Source of the DNA: Phycisphaerales bacterium | GTDB taxonomy: Bacteria > Planctomycetota > Phycisphaerae > Phycisphaerales > UBA1924 | Assembly: GCA_016741915.1 (NCBI GenBank) | Contig: JACVCS010000042.1 | Location: 1 to 33,801 of the forward strand | Length of the DNA: 33,801 bases | Direction: 5' to 3' | Program-made: the position numbers and the translations under genes | The notes under the pieces: generated by a model | Databases searched by the model: none | Told to the model about the DNA's origin: nothing | Seen by the model: the letters and a program-made list of their open reading frames with translations, nothing else | Shown: in pieces, positions 18,741 to 25,704 of the stretch | Layout of the letters: every line of letters starts with the position of its first letter | How positions within the stretch are numbered: the first letter of the stretch is position 1

Positions 18741-19235
18741 TCAGATATTGAACGAATCCCGCAGCACGCGCACCTGCTGCACCTTCGTCAGCGGCCCCTT
18801 GTCAATCCCCGGGCACACCTTCTTCGCCCGTTCCCACGTCGCACGCGACCGCAACAAGCTCGGCCAGAACGGCCACGTCCTGCACTGCTTCGGGCGATCC
18901 TCATACACCCCGCACACCGCCTTCCCCGGGATCTTCTCGCGGTCCAGAAACACGCAGTCATTGCCGTGCTCAGTCACGCGCTCGTTCAGCGAGCGCCCCT
19001 CGCTCATCTCGTGCGTGTACTCGTTGCGGAACTTGTTCACCGAGATCCCCAGCCGCTTGCTCAGCGCCGTGATCTCCTCCTCACTGACCAGCACAAACCC
19101 GGGAGGGCCCGAGCAGCAGTTCCCGCACATCGTGCACGCAAACCGCAGCCCCTCGCCGCCTTCGGGCCCATCACCCCGCGCGAACCACTCCGCCGGCATC
19201 TTCGTTGCGCCGTCCTGTGTTGCGTCCTCGCTCAT
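18741..19235 (-). CDS. YkgJ-family zinc/iron-chelating domain protein
   Basis: A 164-residue protein. The ATG at 19235 is chosen over an upstream one because AAGGG lies 5 nt before it. It carries the classic family opening FACTMCGNCCSGPPGFVLVSEEE near residues 32-54, then CVFLD, CGVYEDRPKQCRTWPFWP and a distal Cys (KKVCPG). These cysteines are expected to bind zinc or an iron-sulfur species. The role is unknown; family members are widespread in bacteria and often sit singly near metabolic genes. It begins 26 bp after the cyclodeaminase-like gene, so the two are probably co-transcribed. Confidence 0.87.
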   Translation of the reverse strand: MSEDATQDGATKMPAEWFARGDGPEGGEGLRFACTMCGNCCSGPPGFVLVSEEEITALSKRLGISVNKFRNEYTHEMSEGRSLNERVTEHGNDCVFLDREKIPGKAVCGVYEDRPKQCRTWPFWPSLLRSRATWERAKKVCPGIDKGPLTKVQQVRVLRDSFNI

Positions 19236-19261
19236 CACAACCCTTCGTTCAAAATTCGCCC

Positions 19262-19924
19262 TCAAATCACACCACGCGAAAGCAGCCCCGCCGCCCGCTC
19301 GCTCAACGCCCGACACTCATCCAGCACACGCCCCCGCGCCGCTTCATCCTCAATCAGCGGCAGGTTCACCTTCACATTCACCACCCCGCTGCGACAGCAC
19401 GCCTCAAGCAGCACGCACGCGATATCCAGATCGCTCTTCAGATGCTTGTTGCTGATCCCGCTCAGACCCACGCACAAGTCCAGCAAGTCCACGCACGCCG
19501 CGAGCACAAACCGTGGCACACCCGCGCACGCCTCCGCCGCCGCGGGATACTCCCGCACCCGCCGCGCATCGTCCGTCGGCAGCTTCTGCAGCGCATTGAC
19601 CAGCGCATACGCAGCCGCATCCTCATCGGCGAGTTTCAACAGCAGTTCCCGCCCACGCACAAGCCTCTGCTGCGCGGATTGCAAGGTCGCCTGATGCTCC
19701 GCAAGGTCCTTCTTCCCGATCGAATAGCTCACCACCATCCCCGCCAGCGCACACGCAATCGCCCCAACCGCCGGCACCACCGCCCCGCCCCCCGGCGCGG
19801 GCGTCTTTGCCGAGAGTGCCGCGAGCAACTCATCCAGCCGCATCGTCCCCAGCGGTGCAACAGCCGTCGAAGCGGCCGCCGCACCTGAGCCCCCGCCCGC
19901 AACATTCAACTTCGGCTCGGTCAT
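19262..19924 (-). CDS. Cyclodeaminase/cyclohydrolase family protein (FTCD_C/FchA-like)
   Basis: A 220-residue all-helical folate enzyme of PF04961. The family contains the cyclodeaminase half of formiminotransferase-cyclodeaminase and the stand-alone methenyl-tetrahydrofolate cyclohydrolase FchA, both acting on C1-tetrahydrofolate. The signature is KTPAPGGGAVVPAVGAIACALAGMV (about residues 40-64), followed by DEDAAAY and the helix carrying SGISNKHLKSDLDIA. The ATG at 19924 fits the family's N-terminus; the frame is open further upstream but not family-like. Some 25 Ala/Gly-rich residues precede the domain. No formiminotransferase half or other C1 gene is nearby, so the exact reaction is unresolved. 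Confidence 0.85.
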   Translation of the reverse strand: MTEPKLNVAGGGSGAAAASTAVAPLGTMRLDELLAALSAKTPAPGGGAVVPAVGAIACALAGMVVSYSIGKKDLAEHQATLQSAQQRLVRGRELLLKLADEDAAAYALVNALQKLPTDDARRVREYPAAAEACAGVPRFVLAACVDLLDLCVGLSGISNKHLKSDLDIACVLLEACCRSGVVNVKVNLPLIEDEAARGRVLDECRALSERAAGLLSRGVI

Positions 19925-20438
19925 ACCCGCATGATAACCCGCGCGCGGACCACGACGAAAGCCGCCACGCACGTTCTCGCCCCTCTGTACGCACGTTCTT
20001 CGGACGTTCCTCGCACAGTCCGAAGAACACACCGCGTGCGGAAAAATCCGCGAGCACACGCCTCTCACCGCACCGCGCCATCCATCCACACCGCCCACCC
20101 TCCGCCCACGTCCGGCCCCTGTTCACCCCCCGCCGCCTCACCACACCCCGTCACCACCGATCTTCCCGGACCCGCCCGCCAAGAGCACGTTCACCTGCAA
20201 TTGCCCCGCAATCAACGCAAGCAAAATCACCCCGATCCACCATCGGACTCTGCCGACGCTTCCGCATACGGCATCGCGTGCGCCTTCTCCAATCAGTCAA
20301 ACCGCCTCTCGCTCCAACCACACCCAATGTCATCACGACCACGCCCCACGCTCCCGATCTTCTCTGGGCACACGCATCACGCCCGACCAGTTCAACAGGC
20401 CCGGTCAGGCCGACCTCACGACGCACCGGAACCACGAC
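19925..20438. other. 514-bp divergent intergenic region
   Basis: It separates the minus-strand cyclodeaminase-like gene from the plus-strand GspE-N gene and should carry both promoters. I see no family-like protein, RNA gene or strong hairpin. A short minus-strand hydrophobic frame (about 20146-20290) has no acceptable start codon and is not called. Confidence 0.45.
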
Positions 20439-21038
20439 ATGCCCACCTTCAACAACAACAACCACAACAACAACACCAGCGTCAGCAGCCGCACGTCCAC
20501 CGGCACCGGTCCGGGCCCCACCCAGCCGCCACGCTCGCACAAGAAGATCGGCGAGATCCTCGTCAAACGCGGCGTGCTCACCCAGACCCAGTGCCAACGC
20601 GTCCTCGACGAACAAACCCGCTGCCACCGCCCCTTCGGCGAACTGGCCGAGGTCATGTTCTGCGTCCCGCCCAAAGCCCTTGAGGACGCCTGGGCCGAGC
20701 AGTACGAATCCGTCACCGCCCACGTCGACCCGCGCACCGAACGCGTCGACCCCGCCGTCATCATGCAACTCACCCGCCGCCAGGCCTGGCAGTTCCGCCT
20801 CATGCCCCTCCGCATGGACGGCAGCGAACTGCTCATCTGCACCTGCCGCGAGCACCTGCCCCGCGCCGTGCGCTTCGCGTACCAGCACTTCGGCACCGGC
20901 TGCTACTTCGTCCTGACCGACAAGGACAAACTCGCCGAAGCCCTCAGCACGCACTACCCCATGGACGGCGCCGCCGCCGTCATGCACGCCTGCGATGAAG
21001 CCAAACGCTGCGCCGCGGGCGACACCTCCGACCCGTAA
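20439..21038 (+). CDS. Orphan GspE N-terminal domain (T2SSE_N/MshEN-like) protein
   Basis: A 199-residue protein consisting of an Asn/Ser/Thr/Pro-rich head (residues 1-33, coded partly by an AAC-triplet run) and one domain like the N-terminus of type II secretion/type IV pilus ATPases. The domain reads KKIGEILVKRGVLTQTQ (about 35-51), a RPFGELAEVMF line, and the second half RRQAWQFRLMPLRMDGSELLICTC, with LAEALSTHYP near the end. In GspE, PilB and MshE this domain binds partner proteins or cyclic di-GMP. No ATPase domain follows, so this is a stand-alone adaptor or sensor module by inference. It is isolated from any secretion gene in the window. Confidence 0.78.
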   Translation: MPTFNNNNHNNNTSVSSRTSTGTGPGPTQPPRSHKKIGEILVKRGVLTQTQCQRVLDEQTRCHRPFGELAEVMFCVPPKALEDAWAEQYESVTAHVDPRTERVDPAVIMQLTRRQAWQFRLMPLRMDGSELLICTCREHLPRAVRFAYQHFGTGCYFVLTDKDKLAEALSTHYPMDGAAAVMHACDEAKRCAAGDTSDP

Positions 21039-21078
21039 CCAATCAGCGCACACGCGCTCGCAAGACCGCGCGGCCTCA

Positions 21079-21116
21079 GGGTAACGGGTGATTGGGGGGG
21101 GTGGGGTAGTGGGGGG
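21079..21116 (+). other. G-quadruplex-forming motif
   Basis: Five G-runs of 3, 3, 8, 4 and 6 are separated by loops of 4 (TAAC), 5 (TGATT), 1 (T) and 4 (TAGT) nt. It begins 41 bp after the stop of the GspE-N gene and would also be present in its 3' transcript. The pattern satisfies the usual G3+N1-7 rule for intramolecular quadruplexes. Confidence 0.65.
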
Positions 21117-21360
21117 AACAAATCATCGCGGTGGGCTCCGACCTGGGACGGCCGGGCTCCCCGCGAGTCACGTTCGCACGCGCACGCCGCAGCGCCGTCC
21201 GGGGCGACACTCCGACGGACAGCGCTGCAGGCCCAGTGGTGGCAACAGTCCGGAGCACGTCCTTCCCCCGCACGCTCCGCGGCTGACCAACCGGGCCGCC
21301 GGCATGCAACGGGTTGGGTGCGGCACACGCCGCGCTTCCCCACGCACGCGAGATGAACCA
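21117..21360 (+). ncRNA. Candidate structured non-coding RNA or long 3' UTR
   Basis: No protein-like frame fits this stretch, yet it is rich in stems. 21189-21201 pairs with 21216-21228 (13 bp, one mismatch). CGGAGC (21251-21256) pairs with GCTCCG (21274-21279). GCGGC (21279-21283) pairs with GCCGC (21295-21299). A strong terminator follows directly at 21362-21400. It could be an independent small RNA on the plus strand or the untranslated tail of the preceding gene. It matches none of tmRNA, SRP RNA or RNase P convincingly. Confidence 0.3.
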
Positions 21361-21361
21361 A

Positions 21362-21400
21362 CCGCCCTTCGGCGCTTACGCGCCCAAGGGCGGCTTTCAT
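21362..21400. terminator. Strong hairpin terminator between convergent genes
   Basis: CCGCCCTT (21362-21369) pairs with AAGGGCGG (21386-21393), and inside it GGCGC (21371-21375) pairs with GCGCC (21380-21384) over TTAC. CTTTCATTT follows on the plus strand. It lies between a plus-strand gene or RNA and the stop of the minus-strand hydrolase gene, and may act in both directions. Confidence 0.75.
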
Positions 21401-21402
21401 TT

Positions 21403-21430
21403 CCACTCAGCCACTCAGCCACTCAGCCAC
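21403..21430. repeat. Octamer tandem repeat 3' of the hydrolase gene
   Basis: CCACTCAG occurs three times in direct succession, followed by a half unit CCAC. It is 14 bp beyond the stop codon of the minus-strand gene ending at 21444. The same octamer begins the array at 23622-23685. Confidence 0.75.
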
Positions 21431-21443
21431 TTTGCTGCTTTCC

Positions 21444-22526
21444 TCAAGCCGTCCACGACCACGGTTCCATGTTCCACCGGAACCCGCTCCCCTGCCGGCT
21501 GATAAACCCAACACCCGGGAAGGGCATGTGATACGCCAGCACCCGCAGCCGATCCGCCGCCGCCCGATCGAACATCTTCTTCCGTGATTCGATCGCCTGC
21601 TTCTTGTCCGAATCGAACGCCACCGTCCACTCGGGCTTCGCGAACATCAGCGCGTGGTTGTGCGCCAGGTCCCCCGCGATCAACACGCGGTCCTTCCCCG
21701 ACGAAACCACCAGCGACAGATGCCCCGGCGTATGCCCGGGCGTGCCCACCAGCTCGATCCCATCGACAATCTTGTCCCCCGGCGCGACGAGCTGCAAGCT
21801 CCCCTTCAGCGAGCCCAGCACCGACTGCGCACCGCTCACCCACGCCTTCTTCCATTCATCGGGAATCCCCGCTCCGCTCAGGTCCGGGTTGCTCGACATC
21901 CAGAAATCGTGCTCCGTCTTCGAGATAAATACCTTCGCGTTCGGGAAGCTTGCCCGCCCGTCCGGCTGCACCGCGCCGAACAAATGGTCCCGGTGCGCGT
22001 GCGTGATGATGATCCCCGTCACCTGCGCCGGCTTCACACCCGCCGCCGCCAGATTCCCCAGCAGCCGCCCGATCGTCGCCTCCTGCGAAATCCCCGAGCC
22101 CGTATCCACCAGGATCACCTCGCCGCCGATGCGCAGCAACACGGTGTTGAAATCGATGTTCACCTTGTCCTCGGGGAGGAAGTTCTCCCGCAGAACCGCC
22201 GCGACCTCCTCCGCCTTCCCCTCCGGCGCAAACAGCGGCTGCACCGGCGCAATCGCCGCAAACCCGTCGCTGACAATCGTCGCCGGGATCGACCCGATCC
22301 GCGCGCGATAAAAACCAACACCCTGCCCCAACGCCTCGCTCGCCTCAGCCCCCGGTCCCCCGGCCTTCGGATCGTCGTTCACCACACGCCGGGTGCCCAT
22401 CGCGCTCGCCGCCGAGCCCGTCAGCGCCACCGCCGCCACGCCCAACCCCGCCGCGAGCATCGCCTGCCGCCGCGAAACCCCGCCCGCGCCCAAGTCCATC
22501 TGACCGTTGAGGTTCTGCCCGACCAT
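21444..22526 (-). CDS. Exported metallo-beta-lactamase-fold hydrolase
   Basis: A 360-residue protein. The ATG at 22526 is chosen for AGGAG 8 nt upstream and because it opens a twin-arginine-like leader (SRRQAMLAAGLGVAAVALTGSAASA), so export in folded form to the periplasm is likely. The MBL metal site is complete: HAHRDH (176-181), His in the GTPGHTPGH line, Asp in IAGDLAHN and a late His in AYHMPFPG. The FNTVLLRIGGEVILVDTG line matches the lactonase/alkyl-hydrolase branch of MBL enzymes (AiiA-like or PNP hydrolase-like). The substrate is unknown. It is the most distal gene of a minus-strand run of oxidoreductases under an ArsR-type regulator, and may hydrolyse an ester or lactone from the same pathway. 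Confidence 0.88.
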   Translation of the reverse strand: MVGQNLNGQMDLGAGGVSRRQAMLAAGLGVAAVALTGSAASAMGTRRVVNDDPKAGGPGAEASEALGQGVGFYRARIGSIPATIVSDGFAAIAPVQPLFAPEGKAEEVAAVLRENFLPEDKVNIDFNTVLLRIGGEVILVDTGSGISQEATIGRLLGNLAAAGVKPAQVTGIIITHAHRDHLFGAVQPDGRASFPNAKVFISKTEHDFWMSSNPDLSGAGIPDEWKKAWVSGAQSVLGSLKGSLQLVAPGDKIVDGIELVGTPGHTPGHLSLVVSSGKDRVLIAGDLAHNHALMFAKPEWTVAFDSDKKQAIESRKKMFDRAAADRLRVLAYHMPFPGVGFISRQGSGFRWNMEPWSWTA

Positions 22527-22615
22527 GCGTGAATCTCCTGTACGTTCTTGATCGTTGCCCAATGCCCGCCGACCGTGCCGCCGACGGCGTTGATGAACCA
22601 ACCGCCAAATCCGTC

Positions 22616-23485
22616 TCACATCTTCGGTGAAAACTCCGTCGCCGCCGCCCGCTCCGCCCACGCGTCGAGTTCCGCCCCCCGCGCCGCCAGCATCTTCTTC
22701 ACCTTCCCCATCGCGTACTTCCCCAGCACCAGCCGCGCCGGCGGCTCAGCCCCAAAGTCCCCTTCCGCGATCGACACAATCAACTCCGCCGCCTTCGCCG
22801 GGTCGCCGGGCTGCTTGCCGTTCATCCCGCGCAGCAGCGCACCAAACTTCCCCACCGTGGCTTGATACTCCGGGGTCATCGCCGCCCCGAACGTCACCGA
22901 CTTGCCAATAAACTGCGTGCGGAAAGGCCCGGGCTGCACGATGGTGAACCGCACGCCCAGCCCCGCAAGCTCCGCCGCCGCCGATTCGCACACCATCTCC
23001 ATCGCGGCCTTGCTCGCCCCATACACCCCGAACCCCGCGTAGTTGGCAATCGCCGCCGCCGCCGACATCTGCACCACCCACCCGCGCCGCCCCTGCTCGT
23101 CCGGCCCCGCCGTGCGCATCACCCCCAGCACCGCGCGCAAAACCTCCAAAGGCCCCGTGAAGTTCACCTTCACACACGCCTCGCTCAACTCACGCGTGGT
23201 ATCTTCAACCGAAGCCAGCACACCCATCCCGGCGTTGTTCACCAGCACGTCGATCCGCCCGCCCAGCATCTCCGCCGCACGCTTCACCGTCCCCGGGATG
23301 CTGTTCAGATCCGCAACATCAAGCTGCAGCGCGCTGACACGTCCCTCGGCGGACGCGACGAATGCGTCAAGATCCGCCGTGCGCCGCGCCGTGGCGACCA
23401 CGCGCCCGCCCCGCGCGCTCGCCGCCTTCGCCAGTTCAAGACCAAACCCGCTCGAACAACCTGTAATCAGCCACGAACGTGCCAT
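22616..23485 (-). CDS. Short-chain dehydrogenase/reductase (SDR)
   Basis: A 289-residue classical SDR that reduces or oxidises a carbonyl/alcohol with NAD(P). The cofactor motif TGCSSGFG is at residues 8-15, with ATARR after beta-2 suggesting NADP. NNAGMG lies near residue 87, and the catalytic pair is Tyr155 and Lys159 (YGASK). Length is typical of the oxidoreductase subfamily with a longer C-terminus (SDR family NAD(P)-dependent, often called ketoreductase-like). GAGG lies 9 nt before the ATG. It is flanked by the hydrolase gene downstream (89 bp) and the CBR1-like SDR upstream. Confidence 0.92.
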   Translation of the reverse strand: MARSWLITGCSSGFGLELAKAASARGGRVVATARRTADLDAFVASAEGRVSALQLDVADLNSIPGTVKRAAEMLGGRIDVLVNNAGMGVLASVEDTTRELSEACVKVNFTGPLEVLRAVLGVMRTAGPDEQGRRGWVVQMSAAAAIANYAGFGVYGASKAAMEMVCESAAAELAGLGVRFTIVQPGPFRTQFIGKSVTFGAAMTPEYQATVGKFGALLRGMNGKQPGDPAKAAELIVSIAEGDFGAEPPARLVLGKYAMGKVKKMLAARGAELDAWAERAAATEFSPKM

Positions 23486-23550
23486 GAAAGTGTCCTCGGT
23501 TCAGACTGTCAACAACGCTGCCCCGAGGTGGGTGAGCGATCATAGCCAGA

Positions 23551-23598
23551 AGTGCCAAAGTGCCAACGTGCCAAAGTGCCAAAGTGTCAAAGTGTCAA
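23551..23598. repeat. Octamer tandem repeat AGTGCCAA/AGTGTCAA
   Basis: Six exact 8-bp steps: AGTGCCAA, AGTGCCAA, CGTGCCAA, AGTGCCAA, AGTGTCAA, AGTGTCAA. It lies in the 208-bp gap between two SDR genes, 66 bp upstream of the start of the downstream gene (23485), and shares its AGTG core with the complement of the adjacent array at 23622-23685. Confidence 0.85.
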
Positions 23599-23621
23599 AG
23601 CGTCGGCTTCATCACGTTTCG

Positions 23622-23685
23622 CCACTCAGCCACTCTGCCACTCTGCCACTCTGCCACTCTGCCACTCTGCAACTTCGCCACTTCT
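23622..23685. repeat. Octamer tandem repeat CCACTCTG
   Basis: Eight 8-bp steps: one CCACTCAG, five perfect CCACTCTG, then CAACTTCG and CCACTTCT. It ends 9 bp from the stop codon of the minus-strand SDR gene at 23694. The degenerate units are at the edge nearest the gene and the perfect ones are central. Confidence 0.88.
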
Positions 23686-23693
23686 TCCCCCAA

Positions 23694-24443
23694 TCACCAC
23701 CGCATGTGCACGCCCAGATGGAAGTACCCGCCCGTCGGGCCCGTCTCGGGCAGCAGCGCCAGTTGCACGCCCGTCTTCGCGCCCTCCGGCACCTCCAGGT
23801 CCGCGTTCGCACCGCCCATGTCCGTCTTGACCCACCCCGGGTGCGCCGCGTTCACCTTGATCTTCGTCTCGCGCAGTTCGTGGGCCAACTGCACCGTGAA
23901 CATGTTCACCGCCGCCTTGCTGCTGTTGTACCCAAGGATCAGGTACCCGTAGATCGACGACGACGGGTCCTTGTGCTCGCTCATCGAGCCCAGGATGCTC
24001 GTGATGTTCACCACCCGAGCCGCCGGCGCCGCCTTCAGCAAGCCCAGCACCGCCTTCGTCACCGCCACCATGCCGAAGAAGTTCGTCTCAAAGACCCCGC
24101 GCAGCGTCGCGAGGCTCGTCTTCTCCGTCGTCGAATCCTCGCCGTACTGCAAAACCCCGGCGTTGTTCACCAGGATGTCCAGCTTCCCGAACTCGCGCCC
24201 GATCTGCGTCGCCGCCTGCGCGATGCTCGCCTCGCTGGTCACATCCAACTGCACCGCCCGCGCTTCGAACCCTTCATCACCGAGGATCTTCACCGCCGCC
24301 AGACCGCGTTGCAGATCACGCGACCCGATGATGGGCAGAACGCCGACGCTGGCAAGCTGTCGGGCCGTCTCGAGCCCGATGCCCTTGTTCCCGCCGGTAA
24401 TCAACGCCACCTTGCCCGCATGCACACCACGATTGCCCGCCAT
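23694..24443 (-). CDS. Carbonyl-reductase-like SDR (CBR1 type)
   Basis: A 249-residue SDR. The cofactor loop TGGNKGIG (residues 16-23) is the hallmark of the carbonyl reductase 1 subfamily shared by plants, animals and some bacteria. The motif NNAGVL follows near residue 93, and the catalytic pair is Tyr172 and Lys176 (YNSSK). The insertion before the catalytic Tyr (SEHKDPSSSIYGYLI) is also a CBR1-type feature. It probably reduces aldehydes, ketones or quinones with NADPH. It is bracketed by octamer arrays on both sides (23622-23685 and 24468-24531). Confidence 0.92.
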   Translation of the reverse strand: MAGNRGVHAGKVALITGGNKGIGLETARQLASVGVLPIIGSRDLQRGLAAVKILGDEGFEARAVQLDVTSEASIAQAATQIGREFGKLDILVNNAGVLQYGEDSTTEKTSLATLRGVFETNFFGMVAVTKAVLGLLKAAPAARVVNITSILGSMSEHKDPSSSIYGYLILGYNSSKAAVNMFTVQLAHELRETKIKVNAAHPGWVKTDMGGANADLEVPEGAKTGVQLALLPETGPTGGYFHLGVHMRW

Positions 24444-24467
24444 AGTGATTCACTCCAAAGCAAAAGC

Positions 24468-24531
24468 CAATCCCTCAATCCCTCAATCCCTCAATCCCTC
24501 GATCCCTCGATCCCTCGATCCCTCGATCCCT
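24468..24531. repeat. Octamer tandem repeat, four CAATCCCT then four CGATCCCT
   Basis: Eight perfect 8-bp units: CAATCCCT four times followed by CGATCCCT four times. It ends 6 bp from the stop codon of the alcohol dehydrogenase gene (24537) and lies 25 bp upstream of the CBR1-like start (24443), so it occupies most of the 93-bp gap. Confidence 0.9.
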
Positions 24532-24536
24532 TCCCC

Positions 24537-25553
24537 TCATCCCAAATCATTCTTCAAAACAATCCGATACCGAGCCTCCCCCGATTCCAGCCGCTTGATC
24601 GCCTCGTTCGCCTTGCTCATCGGGAACTGCTCGACGATCGGCTCGACCTTGTGCCGGGCGGCGAACTCCAGCATCGTCGCCGTCGAAGCCGGGCTGCCCA
24701 GGGGCGAGCCCGACAGCGATTTCTGACCCAGGATCATCGGGAACGCCGCCACCGGGATTGGCTCCAGCACCGCACCCACCACGTGCAGCCGCCCCTTGGG
24801 GCTCAGCGCGTCGATGTACGCCTGCCAGTTCATGCTCGCGTTCACCGTCACCAGGATGAAATCCAGCGAGCCCTTGATCTTCGCCAGCTCCGCGTCGCTC
24901 CGGCTGTTGACCGTCTTGTGCGCCCCGAGTTGCTTCGCCTCGCGAGCCTTGCTCTCCGAACTGGTAAACGCCGTGACCTCGCACCCCCACTTGTTCAGGA
25001 ACTGCAGCGCCATGTGCCCAAGCCCGCCGATCCCCACCACGCCCACGCGGTGAGTCGGCTTGACCCCGAACTGCACGATCGGGTTGAAGACCGTGATCCC
25101 GCCGCAGAACATGGGCCCGACCTTCGCCGGGTCCAATCCCTCAACCAGCGGCGTCGCCCACGCCCAGTGCGCCCGCACCCGCGTGGCAAACGCCCCCACG
25201 CGCCCGACGATCGTCTGCTCCGCCGTGCCGCAGAGATTGTGATCCCCGCCCATGCACGACGAACAGCTCATGCAGCTCTGGCTGAACCACCCCAGCCCCA
25301 CGCTCTGCCCGACGCTGCGCGCCTTGACATTCTTCCCCACCGCCACGATCCGCCCCGCCGCCTCATGCCCCGGCACGAGCGGGAACGCCGACATCCCCCA
25401 GTCGTTGTTGAGCATCGACAGATCGCTGTGGCAGATGCCGCAGTACTCCACCGCGATCTCGACCTGATCGTCACCCAGCGGGCCCAGATCCATCTTCATG
25501 GGCTTCAAATGCCCCTTCGCCTCGGTCGCCGCCATCGCTGTGATCACGCTCAT
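24537..25553 (-). CDS. Zinc-dependent NAD(P) alcohol dehydrogenase (CAD/YahK type)
   Basis: A 338-residue medium-chain dehydrogenase. The ATG at 25553 fits the family start; the frame continues upstream but that part is not protein-like. Catalytic zinc ligands are Cys41 (YCGICHSD) and His64-Glu65 (PGHE). Structural zinc ligands are Cys95, Cys98, Cys101 and Cys109. The Rossmann motif is GVVGIGGLGHMALQF. The family (cinnamyl-alcohol-dehydrogenase-like, YahK/AdhC) reduces aliphatic and aromatic aldehydes with NADPH. It lies between two SDR genes in the ArsR-linked run, suggesting a shared aldehyde/ketone-reduction role. Confidence 0.94.
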   Translation of the reverse strand: MSVITAMAATEAKGHLKPMKMDLGPLGDDQVEIAVEYCGICHSDLSMLNNDWGMSAFPLVPGHEAAGRIVAVGKNVKARSVGQSVGLGWFSQSCMSCSSCMGGDHNLCGTAEQTIVGRVGAFATRVRAHWAWATPLVEGLDPAKVGPMFCGGITVFNPIVQFGVKPTHRVGVVGIGGLGHMALQFLNKWGCEVTAFTSSESKAREAKQLGAHKTVNSRSDAELAKIKGSLDFILVTVNASMNWQAYIDALSPKGRLHVVGAVLEPIPVAAFPMILGQKSLSGSPLGSPASTATMLEFAARHKVEPIVEQFPMSKANEAIKRLESGEARYRIVLKNDLG

Positions 25554-25704
25554 GGTCCACTGCCCTTTCCGACGTTGTCGCCAACGTCCCGCGCACCCGG
25601 AAACATCACCTCCACGCAAGGCGAACGAAAGCGTCTCCGCCGACGTTCGCGATGTATTCGATTCCTTCACCCCACCCCAAACCCAGTCTACCCACACACT
25701 TCTC

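Noticed and set aside
20146..20290. Short minus-strand hydrophobic frame (VRWWIGVILLALIAGQL)
   Set aside because: No ATG/GTG/TTG start at a sensible place and no ribosome-binding site; likely chance.
21117..21360. Similarity to 6S RNA (GCTCCGCGG) or RNase P RNA (GGCAACAGTCCG)
   Set aside because: Only short matches; the conserved GAAAGTCC and closing elements of RNase P and the overall 6S layout are absent.
23551..23685. CRISPR-like array
   Set aside because: Units are 8 bp and directly contiguous, with no spacers and no cas genes nearby.
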